Assembly (NCBI GenBank): GCA_947034885.2
Contig: OX344750.2
Location: 42,518,821 to 42,582,820 of the forward strand
DNA length: 64,000 nucleotides
Direction of reading: 5' to 3'
Origin: Thuidium tamariscinum
Taxonomy: Eukaryota; Streptophyta; Bryopsida; Hypnales; Thuidiaceae
Part shown: piece after piece, positions 1 to 12,480 of the stretch
Position numbering within the stretch: position 1 is the stretch's first letter
Layout: each line of letters begins with the position of its first letter
Notes under the pieces: model-generated
Seen by the model: the letters and a program-made list of their open reading frames with translations, nothing else
Database searches by the model: none
Told to the model about the DNA's origin: nothing
Position numbers and translations under genes: made by a program

Positions 1-1134
1 GCTGCACGTGTTCATGGTTTGGCATGTTGGTTTGATGTTCTATTTGATGGCAGGTAGGACTTCTCTAATGTCGATCGTCTTGATATTTCTTTGTGTAATG
101 ATCTAGTGCCCCAGATATTATTGAACTAGGATCCTTCAGTTACTTAAATTAGCTAGTAGATCTCATTTTTTGGTTCAAATGAAGAAGCCTCAATACTTCT
201 TCATCGTCCATGGAAGTCTCGTCTAGGAAAACAAGAGAACTTGTCTTCTAGATGTAGCATGTACCCTTGTCCCATTGAGAGTTGTACTGGTTTTGGTCGT
301 AATCTGTTCTTTCAATCTGTTAACAGCACTGTCCAGACCTGGCTTACTACGGCTCCTGGGTCTCCCACCACGCATTGGTACCAGATTCGATGTGTGCTTT
401 CACAACCACTTTATGTGCTGGCTGGCCAACCCATTACTGGTCGCCTTCATTTGATCGCACATAGTTCTCAAAGCTATACGATTCACCTTAGTATGTCGGG
501 TACGTCACAGATTTGGTACCCAGTCGTGCTCTTTGTGTATCGTTTATCGCTCTGTAAACTTCAGCCGAACCTGTACATATTGGTCCAAGATCATTTGCAG
601 ATTTCAGTATTTATTTGTGTTCGTATTCTCATTCGAAGCTTGGAGCAGTGATACTTACAGTTGTGATGTTGGACAAATGCAGCCTCTATGGTGCCAGGAT
701 CTAATCGTGTTGGAATGCTTCAAACGTCTACAGCAAAGCTAGATTTGAAAGAACCCTATTATCGGATGACTCAGAGCCCTGCGTATGCGTGGTCCCAACA
801 AGAACAACAAACGCAGCAGGTTACTTCTTCTTTGCTGCTTCAGTGAAACGTTCTAAGATGAGTTCGTGTATTGCCTACTGCATCTTGTGTTTTCTTGTGT
901 CCACTTTTGAACACATTCTTTCCACCGTAGGTTGAAGCCTTTCCTACTCCGCAAGGTTCAACAGTCATGATGCAGCAGCCTCTCTCCACAGAAAGTGGGG
1001 ATGTCAATCAGGCAGGTCCCCAAGACCTACTCCAAAGCCAACAGTTTTCAGTACAGAATGGTATACAAATTCCACAGTATGTACCTGAGCCTGCGCAACA
1101 GTTTCAACAGCAGAACTTTTGGGCCTCATCATAA
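1..1134 (+). CDS. PRMT4: PRMT4/CARM1-type protein arginine methyltransferase, 3' part only
   Basis: Partial gene entering from the left edge. Exons 1-53, 327-499, 683-819 and 931-1134 join in frame (phases 2, 1, 0) and end at TAA 1132-1134. The joined protein reads VHGLACWFDVLFDGS, then THWYQIRCVLSQPLY and LDLKEPYYRM, which match the C-terminal beta-barrel and tail of plant PRMT4/CARM1. The family asymmetrically dimethylates arginines of histone H3 and RNA-binding proteins using S-adenosylmethionine. The SAM-binding Rossmann half and the double-E loop lie outside the window, so catalytic residues cannot be checked. The last exon codes a Gln/Pro-rich tail (QQFQQQNFWASS) that is poorly conserved in the family. 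Introns are 273, 183 and 111 bases with GT-AG ends. The start is off-window. Family assignment is secure; the paralog (4a or 4b type) is not. Confidence 0.93.
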
Positions 1135-3387
1135 CCGTTACTCCGTATGGATCTCCCTGCTTCGTGATTTCTGATCAATTATCAGAACACAGCTTGCCGG
1201 TTTAGTTTTTTTATTTGGGTCTTCTATGCTATTGAGTTTATCGATATCCGATCGAGCAGACAGTGGAAAGTTTATCAGAGTACTCTTGAGCTGCTATTGC
1301 TTTTTGTAAATGGATGTGCGGGATGAAGATTTGATGATAATCACACTTTTAAAATGACATGACCATTTTAAGGAATATTTCTCTTGCAATTAAGGTTTGT
1401 AAGGTTTGTGTACCTATTGTGTACGCTTTGCTCATATTTAGATTGATGGGTTTCACAATTTTTTTCTCTTGCAGTAGAATGGAAAATTTGATATTGGGAT
1501 GTTCACTTTGGTCAACTCATTCTTAGTGATGAAGCACACATTATAAGTGATCAAAGTGAAAACATCTAATAGCTTTACGTAGTTGTGCCTTGAAGAACCT
1601 AGAGGGGACTATTCTTGTCCATTTGGATTTTATTGAGATACTTTGATTATCCTATATTGTTATAATGGTAATTCAAAAGTGTTCATTCAATGATGAACAT
1701 GTGTCTAAATTGCATGGAGTATGTACTTCAAATTAAAAAAAATAAAGACTATTTGTCCCAATTCCACCCCTTTCACATCCAATTTGATCCCTTGTATTGT
1801 TTAAACTAGGAGAATGGCAAAGAAGGTGCAATTGGATTTCAATAGTATGATTTGAATAAGAGGGAGGAATTTTGGGCATGAAAACTTGACTTCCATGATC
1901 AAAATTGCCCAAGATAGTTACAATTGAATCAAAAAGTGTCAAAGAGACTTAAATATTGATTGTATTAGATATATATGATTATAATTTATAAGTATATAGC
2001 AAGTTAGTGTTGACATCTAAGAATTATTGTAGGATTTGGAATTTATTGATATAGTATATCTTAAACCAAATAATGCAATTTAAAGTGTGTTGAAATGTTC
2101 TATCAATCATGAAGAAGATCTAATAAAATTAAATTATGTTTAATCTCCTTGAAGCCCCCTTATTCTGTCAAGAGATAATTAGACTTACGTTAATTTTTAT
2201 TTTATTTTCAATTAGTACTTAGGAGCAATATTTATGGCATAATAAGCCAAAAGCAAGGTTGGTACACAATACAAAAAAATTCTAATAGCCAAAACCATTT
2301 TTTTTTAATCCTAAAATACCATATTTGTCTACATATATAGCTTTGATTCATTTTATTTAAATTGATGATGAAAAAGTTATGAATAATCTTGTTTTTCAAA
2401 TAATCTAAGTATCATTTTAGAAAAAACTCTTTGTCCAACTTTGAATGCTAATATCTTCAAATTGAAATAGTCAAATTTGATGAAATCTTCAATACATGAT
2501 TTTACACAAGTGAAGTATATTAAGCTCCTATGGTTAAATTTTGAAAACTTATATATTTTCATTTCTTTGTTCAATTCAATAGATGTAGCAATTTTAGGTG
2601 GTATTTGACAAAAAATGACTTTGGTCCTTTTGAGGCAATAGCACTAAACATACTCAATTGTTATTGGTAACAATGATAGGTGTGCAAATTTTTTATTGTT
2701 GTAAGGTATTAGAGAGCATTGAGCTAAAGTTGTCTTGTTTGGATGTGCTTAAGTGTGTAGGGACTATGATTGGCAATGAAATTTTTTAACTAAGGTAGAA
2801 CCTCCTATAACCATTCGGTACCTTATAGCCAACTTATTGATGGGCGTATTTCTAATCAAGGCTGGAATGTTTTTTTTTCTCATTTTTAAAGTTGGGACTA
2901 CAAGTTCATGACACATGTCCAAAAGTAGTGTGCAAGAAAGTAGAAAAGAATGAGTAAAAAAGTAGTTTTTTGTATGATCAAAATAAGAAGACTCCACAAA
3001 TTGGTATTTGGTCTAGCACACTTTTTGCCTTCCAAAATTCATAGTAAATTTAATCCATGTGATAAAATTATCAATTTTTTGCAATTCCCATCATTTTTAT
3101 CTTTGCACCTTTGAAAATATTTGTTTTGGGTTGCACTACACTAGAGCATGCCTAGAATACCTTACATGATCAATTACGGGTGGTTCTATCTTAAAGATAA
3201 AACAACATGAATTTAGTTATTTACAACATTTCCAATAAATATTTTCTCCTAAAATTCAAATATTTGTAGTATTTTAATACAAACATTTGTAGTATTATTT
3301 TATATATCGACATTTGTCAATTAATATCCATTGTTGCTAAAAAAAAATTATATTTTATTACAAATATGTTATAATTTTATTTAATTA
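1135..3387. other. AT-rich intergenic stretch with no recognised gene
   Basis: Downstream of the PRMT4 stop. The first few hundred bases are the likely 3' UTR and terminator region. The rest is AT-rich with only short spurious reading frames. I see no terminal repeats or coding signal in it. Confidence 0.6.
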
Positions 3388-3842
3388 CTAGCGGTTGGTG
3401 CTTGCTATGCTATGCAATCATCGTTAGAATTTAGGAAATTGACATCATGAAAGCTCAAATCTCACAAAAGCACTAAATCATTGAAGCGTAAAAAAGCATT
3501 AAGCCAAGAAAACCAATGGATTTGCTACCTCTATTATATCTTCTTGTGGATCTTCTTTAATATCACCTTCATTGCAACAACTACATTATTTTTATAATAT
3601 CACTCTTTGTAAAAAGTGATATTACAAAAGTGATTGCAAATTACTACTCTTTTTCTGTAATATCACATTGTGTGACAATAAGATTTTCATATATTCATGA
3701 TTGAAAAAATTCTTATAAAATACTTAATATAATTATTTTAAGGACTTATTGAAATCAATAGCATGCATTCTATTCAAATATATCAAAATTTTATTAATAT
3801 GTGATACAGTGAATGCATAGTATACCAAGCACCAGCCCCTAG
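3388..3842. mobile_element. MITE-like element, copy 1 (CTAGCGGTTGG family)
   Basis: About 455 bp with imperfect inverted ends: left CTAGCGGTTGGTGCTTGC, right GCAAGCACC...CTAG after TGCATAG. A near-identical copy lies at 8329-8782. No coding capacity. Identity between the two copies continues about 56 bases past the right inverted end (to about 3898), so the mobile or duplicated unit may be longer than the inverted-repeat interval. Confidence 0.7.
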
Positions 3843-4763
3843 TATTAATGGTAGCGTTTGTGACATTAGAGAGGGAGTTATGATTTTAGTAGTATGATAA
3901 TATACAGAATGTTTTAAAAAAATACTAGCTTCAAAGTCATTTGACTTTCTTAGGTGAAACTGTAGTTGTTGGGCCTTATTGACCAATTGTAAATAATTTG
4001 TGGGTTGAAATTTGAGTTGTCATTAAATAAGGCAATTTTTTTCAATTTATATTTAACATCAAATTATTTTTCTCAACCCAAAATTTTAAGATAAATGCAT
4101 TTGTTTGCAAATATTTTTATATAAATTTTCTCTAAGGTTTATATTTTCTTAGATTTTGCTCTACACTTACTTATATATACAACCATCTACAAATAATTTA
4201 CAAAAATGAACATGATTAAGATCTAAAAGTATCATAGTCATGTATAAGGAAGTTAATTTTTCAAAAGACTAGACTACTTTCTTGTACATCTACAATCTTA
4301 TTGACTTTGGTGTAGATGTAGGATTTTCTACAATAGACACTTTACTAACACTATGATTTTGAAAGGCATTAGATTGAATTTTTTGTTTTCATTGTGAAAA
4401 ATATATTAGTAAACAAGACTATATAAATTTTCACAAAAGTAATGTGGATTTGGGTCATTTGACTATATTAAATAAGTTAAATGACATCATTGAACCAATG
4501 GGCTTTCTTAAAGGCAAATAAATTTTTTTGATTACAAATATTGATAAGGTGAACTATAAAAATTGGATTGCAATTTAATCTAGTTTGTATTCTATTAATA
4601 ATTTTAGAAAGATGAAAAATTATGGTTTTAGTAGCACTTAATCCCCAAAGAATTGGACTAGGGTTGCTTAGTTTGTCATTGTTTTTTTTAATTTGGCCCT
4701 ATGATTGTTTTACATTAGACATTAGAAGAGATTTAGGTGTTCAATAAGGCTACAAGTTCTTAG

Positions 4764-5065
4764 CATTAGAAGAAATTTGAGGCCTCCAAAGGGCCGTTTT
4801 GGGGCTGCTCCCCGAAACTATTCCCTAACTGTTGGCCGTTGTCAAGGCGGCATTTATCCAAAAGAAAAAAATAATAATAATTAAATTAATTTCTTTTTAA
4901 AAATCAGGTCCTGAAATATGAAAAAAATCCCAAAATTTTATTCAAAAAAAAATTAATGACGTGGCACTCTTTCGACCACGTCGGATTTTGGTTCACATGG
5001 CAGAAATTGCATTCCCGCAGTCCAGGAACCTGCAGTCTTCTAATGCCCTCAAATTTCTTCTAATG
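4764..5065. mobile_element. MITE with 19-bp perfect inverted ends (CATTAGAAGAAATTTGAGG family)
   Basis: Left end CATTAGAAGAAATTTGAGG at 4764-4782 and its exact reverse complement at 5047-5065. A related 285-bp copy in the opposite orientation is at 47091-47375; it shares the sub-terminal block CCAAAGGGCCGTTTTGGGG. No coding capacity. Confidence 0.75.
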
Positions 5066-6895
5066 ACTTTAGGAAATATAGGAACTGCTCCACAACAATG
5101 CTACATCAATAGTTTGATGTAGTCAAAGTTTGGCCACATTAGATAATAATGTTCAATTTTTTTTAATTTAAATTTTTTTTTAAATTTTGGTAGAAATATA
5201 GAATAGTTAAAAAAATTATATTTAATATTCTAACAATGAGTGGTTAATTTTTATATTTCTAATTAAAATTATTCAATTTTATTTAAATACATTTTAGATA
5301 TATTCTTGGATATATTCAAAAAACATATTTGTATCACATAGATGAAAGGCCTATGGTCACTCTTACACATATTGTTTGATGTCATATTGTCATGTTGGTA
5401 GAGTAACTATGAACCAGACATTCAATTTTAAACTAAAGATAAATGTAAGTGTAGAAAACTTAGGTTTTTTCATCCATCCAATTTTGAAAGGACAAGATCT
5501 AACACCAAGGTCCTTTGCCAAAAATGATTTAATCTTTGCACAAATATTATTTCAAAGTCCATTTTCTATTTCTACAATATTTTTTTAAGTCATTTGTTGT
5601 CCATTGTTTGGTCTCAAGTGAACTCTTTCTAGCTTTAGAGAGTTGAAGGCAACATCTTCAAAGTTTAATAAATACGGTTATAGTTTTTTTCTTGTATGCT
5701 TCAGTAACACCTACCTCTTGAAACTCACCCAAAGTCTTTTTGTGGTACTTAAATCTCTGTTTAAAAGCACCAAGGAACATGATCTTCTAACATTGAATAT
5801 GCTATATACCTAAAAGGTTAGGTTCTAGCTTTTGTCACAAGATTCCCATCTTCCATGAATTCCATTATTTAACTCCTATAAAATAGCAGGCATATCATTT
5901 GATGACAAGGTCTTGAAGTTCAATCAATATTCAAGAACTCAATGGCAGCATTTATCAGGCTACTAGTGCTAACCACCCTTCAATTGTAGCCAATTCCTAC
6001 AATGCATAAGCAATTTCATTTTAAGATTCACTAATCAAGACTTACATCATGGGTTAGCATGGAATAGGACATGATCCAACCAATATGAAGAAGTGCACAA
6101 GAACACTCTATAGTGACACAAGCGATTGTAAGACTATTGTAAATCTAATAGTCCAAGGCCACTATAGCTCACTATATCACTATTAGAGAGTGAAGTAAAA
6201 GACCACCCCTCCTCATAGTATATTGTATAGGATTGAACAAATCCCCTTTTCCTAAGCTTCTTTGGGAAATCCAAGACATACTTCCATCTCAGCAAGCCAC
6301 TCCATTCTATAGTTTGGTCTCAAAATTGAACCTCAAAGCTAGCTTGTAGGCCTTTCTACATAGATAAATTTTAGCTCCAAATTCCAAATCTAGAATACAA
6401 GAACATTTTGTAGTACGCTATTTCTATAGATAACTGTAGCCTAATCAATTTCCCAAATGAGATAAATATTGAATAATTTACATCCCTCCAAAGATCTGAA
6501 TTCTTTAGGAGGTATAATTCTTTGGAATTCTACTCCTTTTGGGTTTAACTTATAACTCATAGTTCATAGCTAAGATATTCATGATTCTTAACATTTAAAA
6601 TTTTTTGTCTCATTATTTTAACAATGCTATGTGCCATATCCTATTTAACCAAGATTATCTTCGCGAAACCTCCACTCAATGACACTTTGGTTTGTAGGTA
6701 GGAGACTTCCAACTTTGAGGAGCCATATATTTGACTCCCAACTTAGATCTTTACATTCTTTAGACCTATTGGATAAACGCTCTCACCATCTTTCTAAGCA
6801 TGTATTATATGTCATCTAATTCTTCCCAAAGTGCTACAAAACTCTCTTTCCTAATGACTCTTCATTTCCCTCACTTAGTCTCTTGCAAGGTTGGG

Positions 6896-6920
6896 AAAGT
6901 CAAAGTCAAAGTCAAAGTCA
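6896..6920. repeat. Short (AAAGTC)n tandem repeat
   Basis: About four uninterrupted copies of the hexamer AAAGTC. Confidence 0.8.
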
Positions 6921-8183
6921 TCTCCACTGTCCCCCTTGCTTATTGTAGTGCAATGGATACACTTTAGTGTGAGAGTCATGCCAGTACCATGATTTTGTCA
7001 ATATCATCTATATTTTTACTAAAAACCTTACATCATTCAAACTATGTTAATTATCATTATGAATTTTGTATAGATTATTTTCAAAAATTTGTATAAATTT
7101 TACTTTGAGCTTTTCATTTGTGAAAAAATTGAGCTTTAAATTTCATGTATAGACTACTATAACGATAGAATCTACATAAAACAAGAGACACTAATAGTAA
7201 TCTAAACTATCTACCTTTGGAAAAGGTGTTCATTGAATAATCTTCAATAAACTTATGCCTTATAATAATATAATTAGAATTAAGCATAAATAAAGACAAA
7301 ATTTTGACATGTGGGATCTATGTATTCAAATTGACAAACAAGCTTAATTCAAGTTGATTCAAATTCATATTCAATTTTCATTAGTAACAATCAATAGCAA
7401 ATTAGAGGCATGTCCTTTCTTAAAAAGAAGTATCAATAAGACTACTTTATGATGCCATAAATAATTAGATATGCCATAACTAGGATGTACATTTCAAAAA
7501 AATTGTGAAAATAGAAATACATAAAATTTTGATTGACTTCACTTTTAGATGTAAAATTGCATTGAAAGTTATGAGTTTATCAAATTCAAGTGTCATATAA
7601 TATATTCAAACATTATCAATAGCAATAATATATTCAACTATACATATACAATCTAAAATTCATAATTTGTGGATTTTGTTTACACATTGATTCAAAACAA
7701 CTTTCTATATAATATTTTTAAACAAATGTTTGTAAAATTTTCAAAAATGGAAAGACCTTGGGTTTGCTTTCTAGATTAACTTAAAATGCCTAGGTGACCA
7801 AGAAATGTATAATGATTAATTTCAAGAAAAAACTTAGGAACAAAGAATGCACCTATTCATCTACAAATTTGACAATTTTGTAGTAGCCATTACTTTGTCA
7901 TAGTACTTATCCTTTTAGGGTTAGTATAAGAAACTAATTGAGTTTAATTGAATGAAGGTACATTCCTTCTTTCAAAGATAATAGTGACCTAAATTTTGTA
8001 AATTTCTTGCAACATATGAAACATGTACACCTATAATCAATACTACTCCAAATGCAATATCTACATTTGGATCAAAAAGCTTTATCAAAAAATAGATGTA
8101 TATTGATTACAATCAATGTACACAATTAAAACATACAAGTCCATAAGAGCTTCATGTTGTTTTTTAGTACACTTAACTCTATA

Positions 8184-9020
8184 CATTAAAAGAGATTTGA
8201 AGCCATTACAAGACTGCAAGTTCCCAAATTGTGGAAATTCTAAGAATAGTGCTTTATCAACAGTTTGACGTGGTTGCAACTCTACCATGTCAAATATTAA
8301 TTAAATCAATTATTATTTTTGAAAATTGCTAGCGGTTGGTGCTTGCTATGGTATGCAATCATCGTTAGAATTTAGGAAGTTGACATCATGAAAGCTCAAA
8401 TCTCACAAAAGCACTAAATCATTGAAGCGCAAAAAAGCATTAAGCCAAGAAAACCAATGGATTTGCTACCTCTATTATATCTTCTTGTGGATCCTCTTTA
8501 ATATCACCTTCATTGCAACAACTACATTATTTTTATAATATCACTCTTTGTAAAAAGTGATATTACAAAAGTGATTGCAAATTACTACTCCTTTCTGTAA
8601 TATCACATTGTGTGACAATAAGATTTTCATATATTCATGATTGAAAACATTCTTATAAAATACTTATAATAATTATTTTAATGAATTATTGAAATTAATA
8701 TCATGCATTCTATTCAAATATATAATTTTTTTATTAGTATGTGATACAGTGAATGCATAGCATACCAAGCACCAGCCCCTAGTATTAATGGTAGCGTTTG
8801 TGACATTAGAGAGGGAGTTATGATTTTAGTAGTATGATTAATATTATTATTATTTCAATTTTTCAATATTTTTTGAAAATTTTTGAAAAAAAATTAACTA
8901 ATTTTTTTAAAAATTCAAAAAACTAGGCTATGAGAGTTGATTTGTAGTTCTTGGATAGTGTGGGGAATTGCAAAGGGAACAACCTCCAAATGACCCTTTC
9001 TTGACCTTGAATCCCCAGAT
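8184..9020. mobile_element. Degenerate CATTAGAAGAAATTTGAGG-family element split by a later insertion
   Basis: Left end CATTAAAAGAGATTTGAAGCC near 8184 and a right part (AACAACCTCCAAATGACCC, near 8980-9000) that resembles the AACAACCCCAAAACGGCCC block of the 47091-47375 copy. The CTAGCGG element copy 2 lies inside it. Boundaries are approximate. Confidence 0.45.
8329..8782. mobile_element. MITE-like element, copy 2 (CTAGCGGTTGG family)
   Basis: Near-identical to 3388-3842, same orientation about 4.9 kb away, with the same inverted ends. Shared sequence continues to about 8838. Low divergence from copy 1 implies recent duplication compared with the other repeats here. Confidence 0.7.
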
Positions 9021-9551
9021 GATATCATTATCATTGTAGACATTCAATGTCCAATGGATGTATCCTTCTATATAGAACAAAAATGCATATGTTCATCCTT
9101 GGAATTTCATATGGAGGTCTTGCACAATAGTTTGACTTCCAATGACTACTTTTGGATTTTTTGTAAGCAAATGATTCTCACAATACAAAATACGATGATT
9201 TTCATGATGACAAGCCCAATGCTCTAAGGTAAAAGATAATCTTATTTTTGCAAATTTATAGCTTATCCCATTCATGTGGTACTAAAGTCTGTTGGAATCT
9301 TATTTCACTTGATAGCAAGACCCAATGAAAAACAATGATCAACAAAATTAAAGATACTCTATTCAAATTGGTGTCTACTATTGCTTGAATGAAGTCATAT
9401 TTTATTTACATTTGAATTAGTTGAATTTCCTTTCCTTTCAACATTTTTCACATAAAGTAATAGGTTCATAAATCACTCAAGCTCATAAATGTCCCACTTC
9501 CTAAAATGCACACTATTTGCACATGTTTTTTTTCATGGCCTTTGGCAATGT

Positions 9552-9770
9552 ACAAATGCTATACATTCCAAGAGGTGGGTGATTTTAGAGCTCTATACCA
9601 TTTCAATTTCAAAATTTTATAACTAATTCTACAATGCTCTGAAAAATATGAAATGACTAGGATTAGAAGTCAATTTCTCTTGCCTTGCATAGAAAATTTG
9701 CTAAAAAATACTTCAGGATGTTTCACATCCCTAAAATTCAGGTCCAACCCTTAGATGGTCAATTTAAGGG
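9552..9770 (+). repeat. Dispersed repeat, copy 1 of 3
   Basis: Starts with a TGTACAAA...ATACATTC dyad and contains a landmark (CCACAAAGCTC-like block, then ATATGAAATGA) also found at 12228-12480 and 53955-54195. Diverged and non-coding. Confidence 0.6.
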
Positions 9771-9774
9771 CAAA

Positions 9775-10523
9775 ACACCCATTTCCGCACCTGTTTCTTG
9801 TAGTGGACTATAGATTCACCCAAATGCGTCACTAGACTTCCCTTAATGTATTCGCCACATGTATGATTGTAATTTGCTGACACAACTGAAGGACACATAG
9901 GAAAATTTGGTTGGCTAAGTGCTGATTTTCGCAGGGTTCAATTTGGGGGGCACCTATAGGATGGTTCCACAAGTCTAGGGAACCAACACTTTGAAAATTT
10001 GCAGAAATTTCATACTAGGGGTAGTCACGGCTCCTTCGAGCACCCAGATTTTGCAGAAGAATGAGGGAAAATAGGATTCAATCAAAAGTCGATTAGCATG
10101 AAGGAGCTGTGACACCCCTTTCGAGTGCGGTGAGCATGTAGAATCGGAATCGTGCGAGATCGGCAACTCCGACCGTGCGATCGGCTTCCGGTAACAACTT
10201 CACTCGGTAACGATTCTTCACATCGCTTATTCACCTCTGGAGTAGAATAAGCGACGTGGTGAAGTCTTTGCCGTCGAAGAATATTCCGTCGCATGCCGTC
10301 TCGCAAGATCCAACTTGCAGTTGCCACGATGAAAAACGGTGGCAAAGTTTGGCAAGGAGGAAGAGCCGTGACTACCCTTATTGTATCTGAAAAATCTATT
10401 TTTTTTTTAATATTCATGATTATCACTCGCTAATACTAGAAAAATATCATTTTTAGAAAACATTGCCTCCAACTATGCTGAATTTCTTATTTGGACGGTT
10501 TTGGGTGTTTCCACTGTATGAAC
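9775..10523 (-). repeat. Partial copy of a long dispersed repeat, interrupted by a GC-rich MITE
   Basis: Reverse-complement similarity to 32830-33200, for example CGGTTTTGGGTGTTTCCACT near 10498-10517 and GGGGCACCTATAGGA near 9948. The 10018-10379 element sits inside it and is absent from the 32.9-kb copy. The other half of the repeat is represented by the copy at 24259-25505. Confidence 0.6.
10018..10379. mobile_element. GC-richer MITE with GGGTAGTCACGGCTC inverted ends
   Basis: Left end GGGTAGTCACGGCTC near 10018 and right end GAGCCGTGACTACCC near 10365-10379 are perfect complements over 15 bases. The roughly 360-bp body is clearly GC-richer than its surroundings. The related repeat at 32.9 kb lacks this block, which supports insertion. 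Confidence 0.75.
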
Positions 10524-11290
10524 CTGTTACCTTACATTTCTTCCAAGCTGAACCAGAACGTGCCAAAGGCTGCCAATGCTTTTGAATGAAGTTCGTTCGT
10601 ACGCGTTGCGAGAGGGAAACGAAAGCGAGAGAGAAAGCCGGAGTCCGTAGCGCGGAAGAAAAAAAGTAACTTAGCAGCGCAGAACTCGCACCTCCGTCGC
10701 ACCTGCTGTCAAGCATCATTTTCGGTGGGGTGCCTGGATTAGGGGGATTCCGATATGATGCTCGGCTTCCACGAGCGCGAGCTAGAGATGGTTTGCTTGT
10801 TCGCCTTGAAATTGACGAGGGAGCTTCGCAAGTGCCTGGAGGGGAGCGGAAGTGTAGGTCCAGCTTAGCTAGCTAGGGTTTGGGGGCAACGGAGGGTGTC
10901 GAGCGTTCGGCGGAGGGGCAGACGGGAGGGGATAAATTCAATCAAATTTCCTTCCGAGAGGGCCGCCGGTTTTGGCTAACTTTTAGGGTGGGACTGCCCT
11001 GCCTTCCTGCCAATCGTGCTCACTGGCCAGCAAGCGCGCTGGAAGAATCATCAGTACGCTCTATCTGTCTGTCTGTCTCTGGCAATGGGAGTGCGCTCGC
11101 TCTCGTTCGCTGGCCCGCTCTCTGCGGCATCTGTAAACGCCTTATTTTAGAGTCGTGCTCTGGTGTTCGTTTTTAGGGTTTCCGGAGTCAACTGGGTGCT
11201 CTTACGTTTCGCGGCTTTGGTCCAGGTTCATAATCTCAAAGCTGGACGGCGCCACCATTCATAGTCGACCACTTGAGCGTTTCTTGCACA
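10524..11290 (+). other. CpG-rich island with a 37-codon open frame; possible orphan first exon
   Basis: This is the only GC-rich, CpG-rich stretch between PRMT4 and the phytocyanin gene. ATG 10755 opens MMLGFHERELEMVCLFALKL and continues to TAG 10866-10868 (37 aa). Composition resembles the promoters and 5' UTRs of the real genes here. No downstream exon that would continue a protein is recognisable, and I do not recognise the peptide. It may be a truncated gene, a first exon with distant exons, or a gene fragment carried by a transposon. Confidence 0.3.
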
Positions 11291-12227
11291 TTTCTGGAGC
11301 AGGTTAAGGCAATGTAAAATTTTTGCCATGCAAGAAGATAGAAATCAAACAGATTGTCAACTTTTTTGTGATTTTTTTTCCTTGAATTCCATTTTAAAAG
11401 CTGGAAGTTGGCCTAAACCCATAACCAATGTATATAGACTTCCAATTCTAACCATTCAAGAACTACAGAATATTCTGTAGCAACACTCTAGCCTCCCTTT
11501 GGTTTGATAGAATGATGTGGAATATTCACATCATTTCATTTGTATGAATTGGTGTAGAATATTTCACACCAAAATCAATAATTACTAATGTGTGTTACAC
11601 ATGTCAAAATTATCAGATGGTGAAGTTTACTTAGTTATCTAGTGCCAGGGTTGCAATAGAAAACTAGAGTACAATTAATAGCAAAAGAAATCTTTTTTAT
11701 TACACTTTAATTCCCCATTTGGATGTTTTTGATGGATGAGGGCCTTCAGGGACGGAAAGGCAATCTCTTTGAGGGTGATTGAATGCTATATACTTTCTTG
11801 TACACTACTTTGGGCCATGTGTAATGAATCTAATAGTCCCAATCTGAAAATTAAGTAAAAAATACATTCCAAGCTTTGGTTGGAAATATGTTTCATTCTT
11901 GGTTAGAAATACCTACATCTAAGGGTTGGATATGGTTTTCTAGTTGGAGATGGGTGGTTTGATAATGTTCATGGTTGGCTTTTTTTTCTAGGTGCAAAGG
12001 AAGTGATGCAAAGAAAGATACTACAAGAAGCTTAAATTGTAAGGAAGAAATACTATAAAATAATACTTCTTTTGTTACACCATCTCAAAGGTTGAATGAC
12101 CATGTAAATTTGATGAGAGTGTTGGCAATCTCAAGAGAAATGCAATCTAAGGTAGCAGACTAAAACTCCAATAGGGCATTTTGAATTGAATATGACATAG
12201 AGATACATTTTGTTTTCTTTAATGTAC

Positions 12228-12480
12228 CAAAATGTACAAACTGTGTACATTCTAGGAAGTGGTTGCTTTTAGAGCCTATGGCATTTCAGCTTCAAAATTT
12301 CATAATTAATTCCACAAAGCTCCAAAAAAACATGAAACAACTTGGATTAGATGTCATTTCCTCTTATCTTTCAAATAAAATTTACTGTAAAATATTTCAA
12401 GATGCTTTCCCTCTTCGAAATTCAGTTTCAGTGCTTAGATGGTCACTTTATGGACCTCCTACCTTAAGTGGTTTTGTAAT
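12228..12480 (+). repeat. Dispersed repeat, copy 2 of 3
   Basis: Begins TGTACAAACTGTGTACATTC and shares the block CCACAAAGCTCCAAAAAAA and the ending CTTTATGGACCTCCT with 53955-54195. A 90-codon open frame runs across it, but the frame is not conserved in the other copies. Confidence 0.65.

Larger units (their letters stand above)
3899..8183. other. AT-rich intergenic stretch
   Basis: No convincing coding exon. It contains one inverted-repeat element (4764-5065) and a short hexanucleotide repeat (6896-6920), listed separately. The remaining sequence is AT-rich and unassigned. Confidence 0.55.

Noticed and set aside
3388-8838. LTR retrotransposon with LTRs at 3388 and 8329
   Set aside because: Same-orientation repeats 4.9 kb apart, but no TG...CA ends, primer-binding site, polypurine tract or gag-pol coding between them, and the units have their own inverted ends.
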